NCBI GenBank assembly: GCA_934525735.1
Contig: CAKSZM010000006.1
Coordinates: 1-44,512 of the forward strand
Length of the DNA stretch: 44,512 nucleotides
Direction: 5' to 3'
Source: an uncultured Faecalibacterium sp.
GTDB lineage: Bacteria > Bacillota > Clostridia > Oscillospirales > Ruminococcaceae
Shown: positions 23,424 through 32,496 of the stretch, one piece after another
How the letters are laid out: each line of letters begins with the position of its first letter
How positions within the stretch are numbered: the first letter of the stretch is position 1
Notes under the pieces: model-generated
Told to the model about the DNA's origin: nothing
The model's database searches: none
What the model saw: only the letters and a program-made list of their open reading frames with translations
Translations under genes and position numbers: made by a program

Positions 23424-24343
23424 CAGGCAAACAGCTTTCCGGCATCCAGCTTGGCCGGGATGCGCGACGCGATGACGTCCCGGATCAGCCCCTGCTCGTA
23501 GCTGTCAAAGGCCTTGTTGGTGATGCCCATGTCCAGCGCAGCCCCCGCCGGGATACCCCGCCGGATCAGCCGCAGCGCGTCCAACATGCCGCGCAGGTCC
23601 AGCGCCTTGGTGGAAATTTCCGCGCTGTCGCACTTTTTCTGCAGGTCAAGGAACAGCAGCGCGAACTGATGCACATACTTTGCGGCCAGATCCGGGAACT
23701 GTGCCCGCAGCAGCTTTTCCAGATTGTCCTGCGTGATGGTGGGCATCTGGATGACCACAAAGCGGGAAGTGAGGGCTTCATTCAGCTCCCGGGTGCCGGC
23801 GTAGCCGTAGTTCATGGTGGCGATAAAGCGGGTCTCATCGGCCAGCGGGATGCGGTCGTAGCCGGGCACATCGATGGCGCGGCGGAAGTCCAGCACGGCG
23901 TGCAGCACGGCCAGCGCCTCGTTTTTGGCCATGTTGATCTCGTCCAGCACGCCGAAGCCGCCGCACTGGGCGCAGCGGTACACCGGCCCGGGGCGGAACT
24001 CTACCCGCCCGTCGGCAAAGGTGTCCATGCCGATGAGGGAAGCCGCGTCCATGTTCACATGGAAGGAGATGTCCCATGCCGGGCGGCCGAAGGCAGCGGA
24101 AAGGTTCTCGGCCAGCACGTTCTTGCCGGTGGCCTTGCCGCCTGCCAGCAGCAGGTTTTCGCCGCAGAGCAGAGCTGCCAGCGCCTGCTCCCACACCTCT
24201 TTGCCATAGTAGGTAAAGGCCGGGGAAGGAATGCGGGGCCGCAGCTCGTCCGCCAGCGGCCGGGCTGCGCGGTATTCGTTCACCGCTGAAAGCAGGGCTG
24301 GGTCCACACCCTCCTGCCGCAGCACTTCAAGGATATCAGACAT
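23423..24343 (-). CDS. MoxR-type AAA+ ATPase
   Basis: 306 residues. Walker A LLLAGGKATGKNVLAE (GxxxxGKN, G68-N75), Walker B GGFGVLDEINMAK (D134, E135), sensor 1 in FIATMNYGYAGTRELNEAL, arginine finger in ALTSRFVVIQM. Start: GAGGTG (24359-24354) lies 9 bases before ATG 24343; a GTG at 24355 overlaps that site. MoxR proteins form hexameric rings that act with VWA partners, and the VWA gene follows with a one-base overlap. The 164 bases upstream hold no other feature than the next terminator. Confidence 0.87.
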   Translation of the reverse strand: MSDILEVLRQEGVDPALLSAVNEYRAARPLADELRPRIPSPAFTYYGKEVWEQALAALLCGENLLLAGGKATGKNVLAENLSAAFGRPAWDISFHVNMDAASLIGMDTFADGRVEFRPGPVYRCAQCGGFGVLDEINMAKNEALAVLHAVLDFRRAIDVPGYDRIPLADETRFIATMNYGYAGTRELNEALTSRFVVIQMPTITQDNLEKLLRAQFPDLAAKYVHQFALLFLDLQKKCDSAEISTKALDLRGMLDALRLIRRGIPAGAALDMGITNKAFDSYEQGLIRDVIASRIPAKLDAGKLFA

Positions 24344-24458
24344 TTGTACAAACACCTCGATCTTGCCGGTACAGTTTTACAGCACTGACCGGCTCTCTGC
24401 CCCTATCATAGCACAATCGCGGGCATTTGTGTAGGGGCGGCAGGGGCTAAGAAACAGC

Positions 24459-24492
24459 AAAAGCGGCTCTGCCGGATAGCAGAGCCGCTTTT
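24459..24492. terminator. Terminator after the flavin reductase gene
   Basis: AAAAGCGGCTCTGC (24459-24472), 6-base loop, perfect complement (24479-24492). On the minus strand the T-run TTTTGCTGTTTC follows; it lies 27 bases past the reductase stop. Confidence 0.82.
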
Positions 24493-24519
24493 GAAAAAGA
24501 AGAAAAAGAAGAACGCTTA

Positions 24520-26547
24520 TCAGACGTTGTCGATGCCGGCCATCTGCTTGATGGCCTTCATGGCGAAGGTCAGGGTACGGCCCATGGCCACGCCTGCCAT
24601 CAGGCAGGGGTAGTTGTTGGCAAAGAAGCTGCCGGACATATCGCCGGTGACGTACAGGCCCTCCATGGGCTTGTTGTCGTTGTCCAGAGCCTGACCCTTT
24701 TCGTTGATGGCAATGCCCTGCTCGGTGGTCAGCAGGGAAGCGCCCAGCCAGCAGCCGTAGAAGGGAGCCTTGCGGATGGCGCTCAGGCGGTAAGCGGGCT
24801 TGCCGAAATCCTCGTCATTCTGCTTGTCGTACAGCTCGTTGTAACGCTCAACGGTGGCCAGGAAGGTGTCCTTTGCTTCGCCAGTGAAGCCCAGCTTGTC
24901 GGCCAGCTCTTCGATGGTGTCGCAGACGAACAGGGAACCGTCGGCCACAGCCTCATCGACCTTGCCCTGGAAGTAGGCCTCGCCGCCGGCACGGGTCTGA
25001 GCGGAGCAGCCGATGGTGTGGAAGCGCTTTGCGTCCTCCAGCACATTGGCGTCGCAGATCTGAGCGTAGACGCGGCCCGGCTGGTGAGCGGCAGCGTAGA
25101 CGATATCGTTGTAGGGGCTGCTCTCGTTGGCAAAGCGCTCGCCGTTACGGTTGACCTTCAGGAAGGGCTGGGTGCCGGGGTTGTACTGGCGGATGTTGCC
25201 GGGGAAGGCCTTGCCGCCGAAGGCGGAGTCACTGTCCACGTAGCCTGCATCCACGCCGGGAGCCACGATGCCGCGGTCAAACAGCATGGGAGCAGCTTCC
25301 TTGTCCAGGTTGGCGCCGGCCCACACAGCAGCGCGGATGCCGTAGCCCTTGTCGGCGGGAGAGTAGGAGCAGGCGGTGGTGACGCTGGTGCCCAGCGGGT
25401 CCAGCTGCTCCATCATGTAGGGGTTGCCGGGGAAACCGCCGCAGGCCAGCAGAACGCCCTGATTTGCGTTGTAGCGGATGAAGTGGTCGTCCTCGGTGCT
25501 CTGGGCGATGATGCCGGTGATGCGGCCGGTCTCGTCCTTTTCCAGCTTGGCCAGGCTGGTCTTGAAGTCGATGCCGTAGCCCAGCTCTTCAATGTACTGC
25601 TTCAGCAGCTCGTTACGGGCCACGCCGCCGCTGCGGTCGTAGGTGTACTCGATCTCGGGGTACATGTAATCGGTGTTGTGCTCTGCGTTCTCGGCAGGCC
25701 ACTTGGCCTCGTCGCCGCAGGTGTAGATCATGTTCACACCGTACTTGTCGGTCATGATCTCGCGCACAAAGTTGATCATCTCGCCGGACTCGTTGATCCA
25801 GGTCTTGACGACGCGCTGGTCGCACTTGCCGGAAGCGTAGCGGGAGATCTCGCTCAGCAGCTTGGCGCGGTCCATCTGGATGCCGTTCTCCACAGAGCCG
25901 AAGCCGTCCACGGCGCCCACCCAGTGGCGGGTGTCCTGCACGTTGGCGTTCTGCTCGATGATGCGGAAGTTCAGGCCGTTCTTGGCGGCGAAAGCAGCGG
26001 CGAACATACCGCCGTTGCCGGCACCGACGATGACGATGTCGGTGTCCACGGTCTCGGTGATGGCAGCCTCGTCAATGTCCGGCTCGGTGCCCAGCCAGTC
26101 GTTCTCGTCGCCGGTGGGCAGCTGGACGGAGGAGACAACGGCCTCGCCCTTTGCCTGTGCGTAGCAGCTCTTGGCAGCCTTCATGACAGCATCGGAGGTG
26201 ATGGTGGAGCCGGACACGCCGTCGATCTCGGCAGAACCGGCAGCCAGCAGCTGCTCGCGCAGCTCGTCGGCAGCGGCAGCGCCGAAGGAAGCGGTCTCGC
26301 CGGAGGTATCGACCACGACATCGGTGACAGCACTCTCGGAGAAGGTCATGGTGACCTTGACAGTGGAGCTGATGCCCTCGGCGGTGCCCTCGTAGGTGCC
26401 GGGGATGTAGGTGCCGGCAGCGCCGGAAGCGGAGGTGGAGGCAGAACCGGAGGCGGCATTGCAGGCAGCCAGGGCGCCGGCGGTCACACCGCTCATGGCG
26501 GCAGCAGCGGCGATCTTCAGAAAGCCTTGGCGGGAGATCTTGTTCAT
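24520..26547 (-). CDS. Extracellular flavin-linked reductase (FMN-binding + FAD-binding, fumarate/urocanate reductase-like)
   Basis: 675 residues. Lipoprotein-type signal MNKISRQGFLKIAAAAAMSG ending ALAAC (C29). Then an FMN_bind domain (about 45-120) with the flavinylation motif DGVSGST (109-115), where FMN is normally attached to Thr by ApbE. Then a FAD-binding domain starting DTDIVIVGAGNGG (GxGxxG at 175-180), containing ACGGFPGN and the C-terminal GLYVTGDMSGSFFANNYPCLMAG. This is the architecture of secreted single-subunit reductases that use fumarate, urocanate or other unsaturated acids as respiratory electron acceptors. The acceptor cannot be told by eye. Start ATG 26547. Divergent LysR gene probably controls it. 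Confidence 0.87.
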   Translation of the reverse strand: MNKISRQGFLKIAAAAAMSGVTAGALAACNAASGSASTSASGAAGTYIPGTYEGTAEGISSTVKVTMTFSESAVTDVVVDTSGETASFGAAAADELREQLLAAGSAEIDGVSGSTITSDAVMKAAKSCYAQAKGEAVVSSVQLPTGDENDWLGTEPDIDEAAITETVDTDIVIVGAGNGGMFAAAFAAKNGLNFRIIEQNANVQDTRHWVGAVDGFGSVENGIQMDRAKLLSEISRYASGKCDQRVVKTWINESGEMINFVREIMTDKYGVNMIYTCGDEAKWPAENAEHNTDYMYPEIEYTYDRSGGVARNELLKQYIEELGYGIDFKTSLAKLEKDETGRITGIIAQSTEDDHFIRYNANQGVLLACGGFPGNPYMMEQLDPLGTSVTTACSYSPADKGYGIRAAVWAGANLDKEAAPMLFDRGIVAPGVDAGYVDSDSAFGGKAFPGNIRQYNPGTQPFLKVNRNGERFANESSPYNDIVYAAAHQPGRVYAQICDANVLEDAKRFHTIGCSAQTRAGGEAYFQGKVDEAVADGSLFVCDTIEELADKLGFTGEAKDTFLATVERYNELYDKQNDEDFGKPAYRLSAIRKAPFYGCWLGASLLTTEQGIAINEKGQALDNDNKPMEGLYVTGDMSGSFFANNYPCLMAGVAMGRTLTFAMKAIKQMAGIDNV

Positions 26548-26651
26548 GATTTTTCTCTCTTTCTTTTCTTCTTCGTGTGTAGGGATCCTTCTTCTCAGAC
26601 ATCGACAATTTTTTATCGATCCGAGAAAGATTATAACGCGAAACAACGCTG

Positions 26652-26680
26652 TTTACAATTCATTTTTCTTATATTATAAT
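26652..26680 (+). promoter_or_regulatory. Promoter of the LysR-type regulator gene
   Basis: TTTACA (26652-26657), 17 bases, TATAAT (26675-26680). Lies in the 170-base divergent gap shared with the reductase, where LysR regulators normally bind. Confidence 0.7.
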
Positions 26681-26717
26681 TTAGGAAGAACTAATCTATT
26701 GGGGGAGGACACCCGGA

Positions 26718-27641
26718 ATGAATCAAAGTGCGTTGGAAGGTTTTGTGAAGATCGTGGAGCTGAACAGCTATTCGGCGGCGGCCGAAGCACTGTATCTGTC
26801 GCAGTCGGCACTTTCGCAGCAGATCCGCACACTGGAAGGGCAGCTGGGGTTCGAGCTGTTCCAGCACGTGCCCCGCAAGGTGCTTCTGACCCCGGCGGGG
26901 CAGGACTTTTACCCCCGGGCAAAGCAGATGATGGAGCTGTACCGGGAAGCCGTCCGCCACGGACGGGCAGTCAAACAGCAGGCCAACCCGCCGGCGCGGC
27001 ATCTGGAACTGGGCGTCTGCCATGCGGCGGTGCGGATGTTCGGGTATGATCTGTTTGCCCTTACCGGCGATCTGTGCCTTGCCTATGCACCTATCCTCAA
27101 GATCTGCGCCACCCGCAGCGAGCTGTGGCGCAGCCTGAAAAAAGGGGAGAGCGACCTTGCTTTTCAGCTGGACAGCGCCGAAATTTACGCGCAGGGACTG
27201 CAGTTCATCCCGCTGTTCTACATGCCGGAGGTGTGCATCCCCATCCATGCGCCGGCCGGGATGCCGCAGGGGCGGATGACGCTGGAACAGGCGCTGCAGT
27301 ACCGCTGGCTGCCGGTGCGGGAGATGTACCAGACCGTTTACGAGACGGAACTGCTGCAGGAAGGCACCCGCCGCGGGGCGGACATCACCCCGCCGGGCAC
27401 CATCCGCAGCTCAAAATACGGCGGCCCATCGCTGAAAATGGTGCCGCTGCTGTACTACGGCCGCCCGGATCTGAGCTTTACCCAGCTGCTGGACTGGAAC
27501 AAGGGCCACCGGTTCGGCATCGTGGTGGGGCAGAAGGCCAATGACCCGGCGGTGACGGGCTATATCCGGGAGCTGCAGCAGGTTCTGCCGCCGCTGACAA
27601 AGCAGCTGTTCGGGGTGGAGCTGGAAAAAATAGAAGCGTGA
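26718..27641 (+). CDS. LysR-family transcriptional regulator
   Basis: 307 residues. N-terminal winged HTH is typical: LEGFVKIVELNSYSAAAEALYLSQSALSQQIRTLEGQLGFELFQHVPRKVLLTPAG (about residues 6-60). The C-terminal ligand-binding domain begins about residue 90 (LELGVCHAAVRMFGYDLFAL). GGGGGAGG upstream of ATG 26718. Divergent from the extracellular reductase, with a shared 170-base gap, the standard arrangement for a LysR activator and its target. The effector is presumably the reductase substrate; this is inference. Confidence 0.88.
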   Translation: MNQSALEGFVKIVELNSYSAAAEALYLSQSALSQQIRTLEGQLGFELFQHVPRKVLLTPAGQDFYPRAKQMMELYREAVRHGRAVKQQANPPARHLELGVCHAAVRMFGYDLFALTGDLCLAYAPILKICATRSELWRSLKKGESDLAFQLDSAEIYAQGLQFIPLFYMPEVCIPIHAPAGMPQGRMTLEQALQYRWLPVREMYQTVYETELLQEGTRRGADITPPGTIRSSKYGGPSLKMVPLLYYGRPDLSFTQLLDWNKGHRFGIVVGQKANDPAVTGYIRELQQVLPPLTKQLFGVELEKIEA

Positions 27642-27678
27642 AAAAACCGGAGACCTCCGTAGAGATCTCCGGTTTTTA
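27642..27678. terminator. Bidirectional terminator between LysR gene and ABC exporter
   Basis: AAAAACCGGAGA-C-CTC pairs with GAG-A-TCTCCGGTTTTT around CGTA, with one mismatch. T-runs on both strands; the convergent exporter gene ends at 27691. Confidence 0.82.
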
Positions 27679-27690
27679 AAATATCTGTGT

Positions 27691-29502
27691 TTACTCCACC
27701 ACGTCCTCAAACTGGCTGTTGTACAGGTCGGCGTAGAAGCCGCCGGCTTCCAGCAGCTGGTCGTGGGTGCCCTGCTCCACGATGTCGCCGTCCCGCATCA
27801 CGAGGATGAGGTCGGCGTCCTTGATGGTGGACAGGCGGTGTGCGATGACAAAGCTGGTACGGCCTTCCATCAGGCGGTCCATGGCGGTCTGGATGCGCTG
27901 CTCGGTGCGGGTGTCCACACTGCTGGTAGCCTCATCCAGAATGAGAATGCGGTTGTCCGCCAGAATGGTGCGGGCGATGGTGAGCAGCTGCTTCTGGCCC
28001 TGACTGACGTTGGAAGCGTCCTCGTTCAGCTCCATCTGGTAGCCGCCGGGCAGGGTGCGGATGAAGTGGTCGGCGTTGGCAGCCTTGGCGGCGGCGATGA
28101 CCTCTTCATCGGTGGCGTCCAGACGGCCGTAGCGGATGTTCTCCATGATGGTGCCCTTGAACAGCCATGTGTCCTGCAGCACCATGCCGAAGCCTTCGCG
28201 CAGGGCGCTGCGGTCAAAGTCGCGCACATCGTGGCCGTTCAGGGTGATGGAACCGGAATCCACGTCGTAGAAGCGCATGAGCAGCTTGACCATGGTGGTC
28301 TTGCCGGCGCCGGTGGGGCCGACGATGGCCACCTTCTGGCCGGGCTTGACCTCACAGCTGAAGTCGTGGATGATGGTCTTTTCGGGGGTATAGCCGAATT
28401 TGACGTGGTCGAAGGTCACCTGACCGTCGATGCAGGCGGGGTCTGCCCGGCGGGCCGGGTCGGCGGTCTGGTCCTCTTCCGGCTCGTTCAGGAACTCGAA
28501 CACCCGCTCGGCGGCAGCGGCCATGCTCTGCAGCATGTTGGACACCTGCGACAGCTGCTGGATGGGCTGAGTGAAGTTCTTGACGTACTGGATGAAGGCC
28601 TGGATGTCGCCGATGGTAATGGTGCCGTTGGCGGCAAAGATGCTGCCCACGATGGCCACCGCCACATAGCCCAGGTTGCCCACAAAGTTCATGATGGGCT
28701 GCATCAGGCCGGAGAGGAACTGGCTCTTCCAGGCGGATTCATAGAGCTTGTCGTTGGCGGCGTTGAAGTCGTTCAGCACCACGGCCTCGCGGTTGAAGGC
28801 CTTGACCACGTTGTGGCCGGAGTAGACCTCCTCGACCTGACCGTTCACCACACCCAGCGTGGCCTGCTGCGCCTTAAAATACTTCTGGCTGAACTTGACC
28901 ACCAGCAGCACCAGTGCCAGCGACACCGGTAAGATCAGCAGAGCGATGAGGGTCATGCGGGGGCTGATGGACAGCATCATGATCAGCACGCCGATCATGG
29001 TGGTCACGCTGGTGATCAGCTGGGTGATGCTCTGGTTCAGGCTCTGGCCCAGCGTGTCCACATCGTTGGTGATGCGGGACAGCACTTCGCCTACGGTGCG
29101 CTTTTCAAAGTAGGCGAGGGGCAGGCGGTTGATCTTTTCGCTGATCTGCTTGCGGAAGTCGTAGCAGACCTTCTGGGAAAGGCCGGTCATCAGCCAGCCC
29201 TGAATGAAACTGAAGGCGCTGCTCAGCAGGTACATGCCCAGCAAAAACAGCAGGATGCGGCCGATATACACAAAGTCGATGCTGCCGGCGCCGCGCAGCT
29301 TGGCGATCCAGCCGGTGGCAAGGGCCGTGGTAGCCTTGGCCAGCACCTTGGGGCCTGCAATGTTGAAGATGGTGGACAGAATGGCAAAGACAATGGCTGT
29401 GATGAGCGGCAGCTTATAGTGGCTCATGGTCTGGAGGAGCTGATACAGCGTGCCTTTGAAGTCCTTGGCGCGCTCGGTCGTCATGCGTCCAGGTCTCGGC
29501 AT
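27691..29502 (-). CDS. Heterodimeric ABC exporter, ATPase-permease subunit B
   Basis: 603 residues. Six-helix membrane domain (about 1-320), then an ATPase domain: Walker A VGPTGAGKTT, signature NVSQGQKQ, Walker B ILILDEATSSVDTRTE, H-loop IAHRLST. The signature NVSQGQ (instead of LSGGQ) still looks competent, and the Walker B glutamate is present. AAGGAGGG at 29518-29511 gives ATG 29502, one base after the stop of the partner subunit. Together with 29504-31807 it forms an MDR-type exporter of the BmrC/D or LmrC/D kind. Exports drugs or lipids; substrate unknown. Regulated by the MarR gene at the head of the operon. Confidence 0.88.
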   Translation of the reverse strand: MPRPGRMTTERAKDFKGTLYQLLQTMSHYKLPLITAIVFAILSTIFNIAGPKVLAKATTALATGWIAKLRGAGSIDFVYIGRILLFLLGMYLLSSAFSFIQGWLMTGLSQKVCYDFRKQISEKINRLPLAYFEKRTVGEVLSRITNDVDTLGQSLNQSITQLITSVTTMIGVLIMMLSISPRMTLIALLILPVSLALVLLVVKFSQKYFKAQQATLGVVNGQVEEVYSGHNVVKAFNREAVVLNDFNAANDKLYESAWKSQFLSGLMQPIMNFVGNLGYVAVAIVGSIFAANGTITIGDIQAFIQYVKNFTQPIQQLSQVSNMLQSMAAAAERVFEFLNEPEEDQTADPARRADPACIDGQVTFDHVKFGYTPEKTIIHDFSCEVKPGQKVAIVGPTGAGKTTMVKLLMRFYDVDSGSITLNGHDVRDFDRSALREGFGMVLQDTWLFKGTIMENIRYGRLDATDEEVIAAAKAANADHFIRTLPGGYQMELNEDASNVSQGQKQLLTIARTILADNRILILDEATSSVDTRTEQRIQTAMDRLMEGRTSFVIAHRLSTIKDADLILVMRDGDIVEQGTHDQLLEAGGFYADLYNSQFEDVVE

Positions 29503-29503
29503 A

Positions 29504-31807
29504 TCACTCACCCTCCTTTTCGGTATTCAGAGTTTCGAGGTCCAGTTCCTTCTGGCTCAGCTGGCTGCGGGCGATCTCCTGATACTCGGGGCAGCTGGCC
29601 ATCAGCTGGGCATGGGTGCCCTTGCCGACCAGACGGCCCTCGTCCAGCACAAGGATCTGGTTTGCGTGCAGCACGGTGGAGATGCGTTGCGCCACAATGA
29701 TGACGGTGGAATTACCGGTCTCAGCTTTCAGCGCACGGCGCAGAGCCACGTCGGTCTTGAAGTCGAGTGCGGAAAAACTGTCGTCGAACAGATAGATCTT
29801 CGGGTTCTTGGCGATGGCGCGGGCGATGGAAAGGCGCTGCTTCTGGCCGCCGGATACGTTGGAGCCGCCCTGCGCGATGGGGCTTTGGTAGCCCTCCGGC
29901 TTTGCGTCGATGAACTCGGTGGCCTGCGCGATGGAGGCAGCCTTTTTCACGTCGGCGTCGGTGATCTGCTCACCGCCGAACTTCAGGTTGGAGTCGATGG
30001 TGCCGCTGAACAGCACACCCTTCTGGGGCACATAGCCCAGCAGGTCGTGCAGCTGTGCCTGGGGCATCTGGCGCACGTCGATGCCGTCCACGGTCACGCT
30101 GCCGCCGGTCACGTCGTAGAAGCGGGGGATCAGGTTGAGCAGGGTGGACTTGCCGCAGCCGGTGGAGCCGATGATGGCAGTGGTCTCGCCGGGCTTTGCG
30201 GTAAAGCTGATGTGCTCCAGCGCGTCGCTGTCGGCACCGGGGAAGCGGAAGCTCACGTCGTGGAACTCCACCTCACCCTGCCATTTCTTGTGCTCCAGCG
30301 CGGGTTTTGCCGCTGCTTCGTCCGGGTCGTTGATGGCTGCTTTGGTGCGGATGACCTCGTCGATACGGTCGGCAGCCACACCGGCGCGGGGCAGCATGAC
30401 GGCCACCATGGCCAGCATCAGGAAGGACATGACGATCTGCATGGTGTAGGTGATGAAGGCGATCATCTCGCCCACCTGCATGGTGCCGTTGTCCATGGCC
30501 TTGCCGCCGAACCACACGATGAGCAGGCTGGTGCCGTTCATGATCAGGGTCATAAAGGGCATCATGGCCACCATGGCGCGGTTGGTGAACAGCTGGGTGC
30601 CCATCAGATCTCTGTTGGCCTTATCAAAGCGCTGTTCCTCAAACTTTTCGCGGCTGAAGGCGCGCACCGGCATGATGCCGGTGAGGATCTCGCGGCTGAC
30701 AAGGTTCAGCCGGTCCACCAGCGTCTGCATGATCTTGAACTTGGGCATGGCCATGTTCATCAGGAAGAGGATGAGCAGCAGCAGGATGGCCACATCCAGC
30801 ACGATGATCCAGGAAAGGCCGCTGGAGCTGCCGATGACGTGCAGCACACCGCCGATGCCCAGAATGGGCGCGTAGGCCACCATGCGCAGCAGCATGACGC
30901 AGACGAACTGCACCTGCTGGATATCGTTGGTGGTGCGGGTGATGAGGGACGCAGTGGAGAAGTTCTCGATCTCCGCGTTGGAGAAGTGGATGACGCTGGA
31001 GAAGGTCTCGCGGCGCAGGTCCCGGCCGATGGCGGCAGACACGCGGGAGGCCAGGAAGCCCACCGCGATGGACACGGCCACCATCAGCAGGGTCAGACCC
31101 AGCATCTGGCCGCCCACCTTATAAAGGTAGTGCATCTGCACATCATGAGCGATGCCCTGTGCTTCATATTCCAGCTGCACCAGCAGCAGAGACTGGCTCT
31201 TCATGTTTTCCACGACCGTCTCGTCCAGCTGGCCGATGGCGCCGGTCAGCTGCTGCTGCACGGCGTCGCGGCTGAAGCCAGGCATCTGGCTCATAGCGGC
31301 AAACTGGCCGCACACGGTGTCGAGGTCATCTGCCGTGGGGGCTACGGTCTCTGTCTCGGTATCCGTATCCGATGCGGTGCTGCCGGCAGACTGCATCTCG
31401 GCAAGGCCGGTCATTGCCATGCCGGTCTGCCCGGCGGGGGCGTTGGCGGCCTGCGCCGCAGCCATATACAGTACAATGTCCGGTGTGGTGATGCTGTCCT
31501 CAAGGGCAGTGCGCTCGTCGGCGGTCAGGTCGGTGCGCAGAGACAGCACATCGCCGTCGGCGGTGTAGGCGTCCTGCAGCTTCTGGGCGTCATCCTCGCT
31601 CATCAGAAGCGAGAGGGCATCCAGCGTGCTCTGCCGCACTGTGTCGGGCAGGGGGCTTTCGATGCCGCCCTGCTGGATGCCGGTGTCCACGATCTTGCTG
31701 GTGTAGTCCGGCAGCGAAAGATCGCAGTACGCCTGCACGAACAGCAGAGCGAACACCACAAGGCAGACGGCCCAGTGACGGGCCAGCTGCTTAAAGATCT
31801 TCATCAT
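29504..31807 (-). CDS. Heterodimeric ABC exporter, ATPase-permease subunit A with long external insert
   Basis: 767 residues, ~170 longer than its partner. After TM1 (AVCLVVFALLFVQAYCDLSLPDYTSKIVDTGI) an insert of ~150 residues (about 45-200), rich in Asp/Thr/Ala, precedes TM2. By topology it should face outside. The ATPase domain has Walker A IGSTGCGKST, signature NVSGGQKQR and Walker B IYLFDDSFSALD: DD in place of DE. The catalytic glutamate is replaced by Asp, as expected of the degenerate site in asymmetric exporters. AAGGGAG lies 9 bases before ATG 31807, which overlaps the end of the MarR gene by 17 bases. Similar loop-extended subunits occur in Firmicutes drug exporters. Confidence 0.87.
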   Translation of the reverse strand: MMKIFKQLARHWAVCLVVFALLFVQAYCDLSLPDYTSKIVDTGIQQGGIESPLPDTVRQSTLDALSLLMSEDDAQKLQDAYTADGDVLSLRTDLTADERTALEDSITTPDIVLYMAAAQAANAPAGQTGMAMTGLAEMQSAGSTASDTDTETETVAPTADDLDTVCGQFAAMSQMPGFSRDAVQQQLTGAIGQLDETVVENMKSQSLLLVQLEYEAQGIAHDVQMHYLYKVGGQMLGLTLLMVAVSIAVGFLASRVSAAIGRDLRRETFSSVIHFSNAEIENFSTASLITRTTNDIQQVQFVCVMLLRMVAYAPILGIGGVLHVIGSSSGLSWIIVLDVAILLLLILFLMNMAMPKFKIMQTLVDRLNLVSREILTGIMPVRAFSREKFEEQRFDKANRDLMGTQLFTNRAMVAMMPFMTLIMNGTSLLIVWFGGKAMDNGTMQVGEMIAFITYTMQIVMSFLMLAMVAVMLPRAGVAADRIDEVIRTKAAINDPDEAAAKPALEHKKWQGEVEFHDVSFRFPGADSDALEHISFTAKPGETTAIIGSTGCGKSTLLNLIPRFYDVTGGSVTVDGIDVRQMPQAQLHDLLGYVPQKGVLFSGTIDSNLKFGGEQITDADVKKAASIAQATEFIDAKPEGYQSPIAQGGSNVSGGQKQRLSIARAIAKNPKIYLFDDSFSALDFKTDVALRRALKAETGNSTVIIVAQRISTVLHANQILVLDEGRLVGKGTHAQLMASCPEYQEIARSQLSQKELDLETLNTEKEGE

Positions 31808-32303
31808 GGTTTGGTTCTCCCTTCGGTTGATTTGCTTCGCGGGAAGCATTTTCCGCAAGAATGGCGTCCATCAGAACATTGCGCAGAACATCCATCTGGG
31901 CGGCCTGCTCCGGGGTCAGCCGGGCGATGACGCAGGTAAAGTAGTCGCCGAGAGCCGCTTCGCACTGCTGGCAGGCGGCGTAGCCTGCGGGGGTCACCCG
32001 CACCAGCGTTTTGCGGCGGTCGGCGGGGTCGGGCTGACGTTCGGCCAGGCCGTCCTGCTCCAGCACCCGCAGCCAGCGCGAGACGGCAGGCAGCGGCTTG
32101 CGCACCTCTTTGGCAAGGTCGGATACGCAGATGGCACCGTCCTGCCCGTTGCAGGCGATGGTGTGCACCAGCGCTTCCAGAATGGTAAAGTGGCATTTGG
32201 GGCAGTCGGCCAGCGCGGCCTTCATGCCTGCCTTGGATGCTTTGCTCAATCGCCCGATGTAGTGGCACATGCCCTGAAAACTCAGGGCGGGCTGTTCGGA
32301 CAT
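31791..32303 (-). CDS. MarR-family transcriptional regulator
   Basis: 170 residues. Winged HTH with AICVSDLAKEVRKPLPAVSRWLRVLEQDGLAERQPDPADRRKTLVRVTPAG (about residues 55-107), including the DxRxK wing. Two Cys pairs (CPKC at about 34-37; CQQC later) could allow redox or metal sensing, but this is speculative. GGAGGGGG upstream of ATG 32303. First gene of the exporter operon, so a local repressor released by the exported compound is likely. A palindrome in its own promoter region (32327-32340) is the expected operator. Confidence 0.88.
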   Translation of the reverse strand: MSEQPALSFQGMCHYIGRLSKASKAGMKAALADCPKCHFTILEALVHTIACNGQDGAICVSDLAKEVRKPLPAVSRWLRVLEQDGLAERQPDPADRRKTLVRVTPAGYAACQQCEAALGDYFTCVIARLTPEQAAQMDVLRNVLMDAILAENASREANQPKGEPNHDEDL

Positions 32304-32326
32304 AAAACCCCCTCCTCACAAAATAC

Positions 32327-32385
32327 TTAACAGATGTTAACTGTTAACGCCTGATAATAATAGTCCTGCTGCAGGCGGATTGCAA
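32327..32385 (-). promoter_or_regulatory. Promoter and candidate MarR operator of the exporter operon
   Basis: On the minus strand TTGCAA (32385-32380), 17 bases, TATTAT (32362-32357) form the promoter. TTAACA-2-TGTTAA (32340-32327) lies just downstream of the expected transcription start, with a further overlapping GTTAAC half-site (32343-32348). A repressor bound there would block elongation. Confidence 0.65.
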
Positions 32386-32496
32386 GAGGGTAGAGGGATT
32401 ATTTTAAAAAAGTTCACAAACCTGCTCAGCGAAAGTCTATATCCCGCTTCACTTCCGCATACCTATATAGAATTATAATACAAAGGGGGCGGGCGC

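Noticed and set aside
25018..26679. 553-residue open frame on the plus strand opposite the flavin reductase
   Set aside because: It is the GC-rich mirror of the reductase, with a Gly/His/Val-rich composition and no start signal; many similar antisense frames exist here (for example 29450-31930, 10205-11500, 39948-41693).
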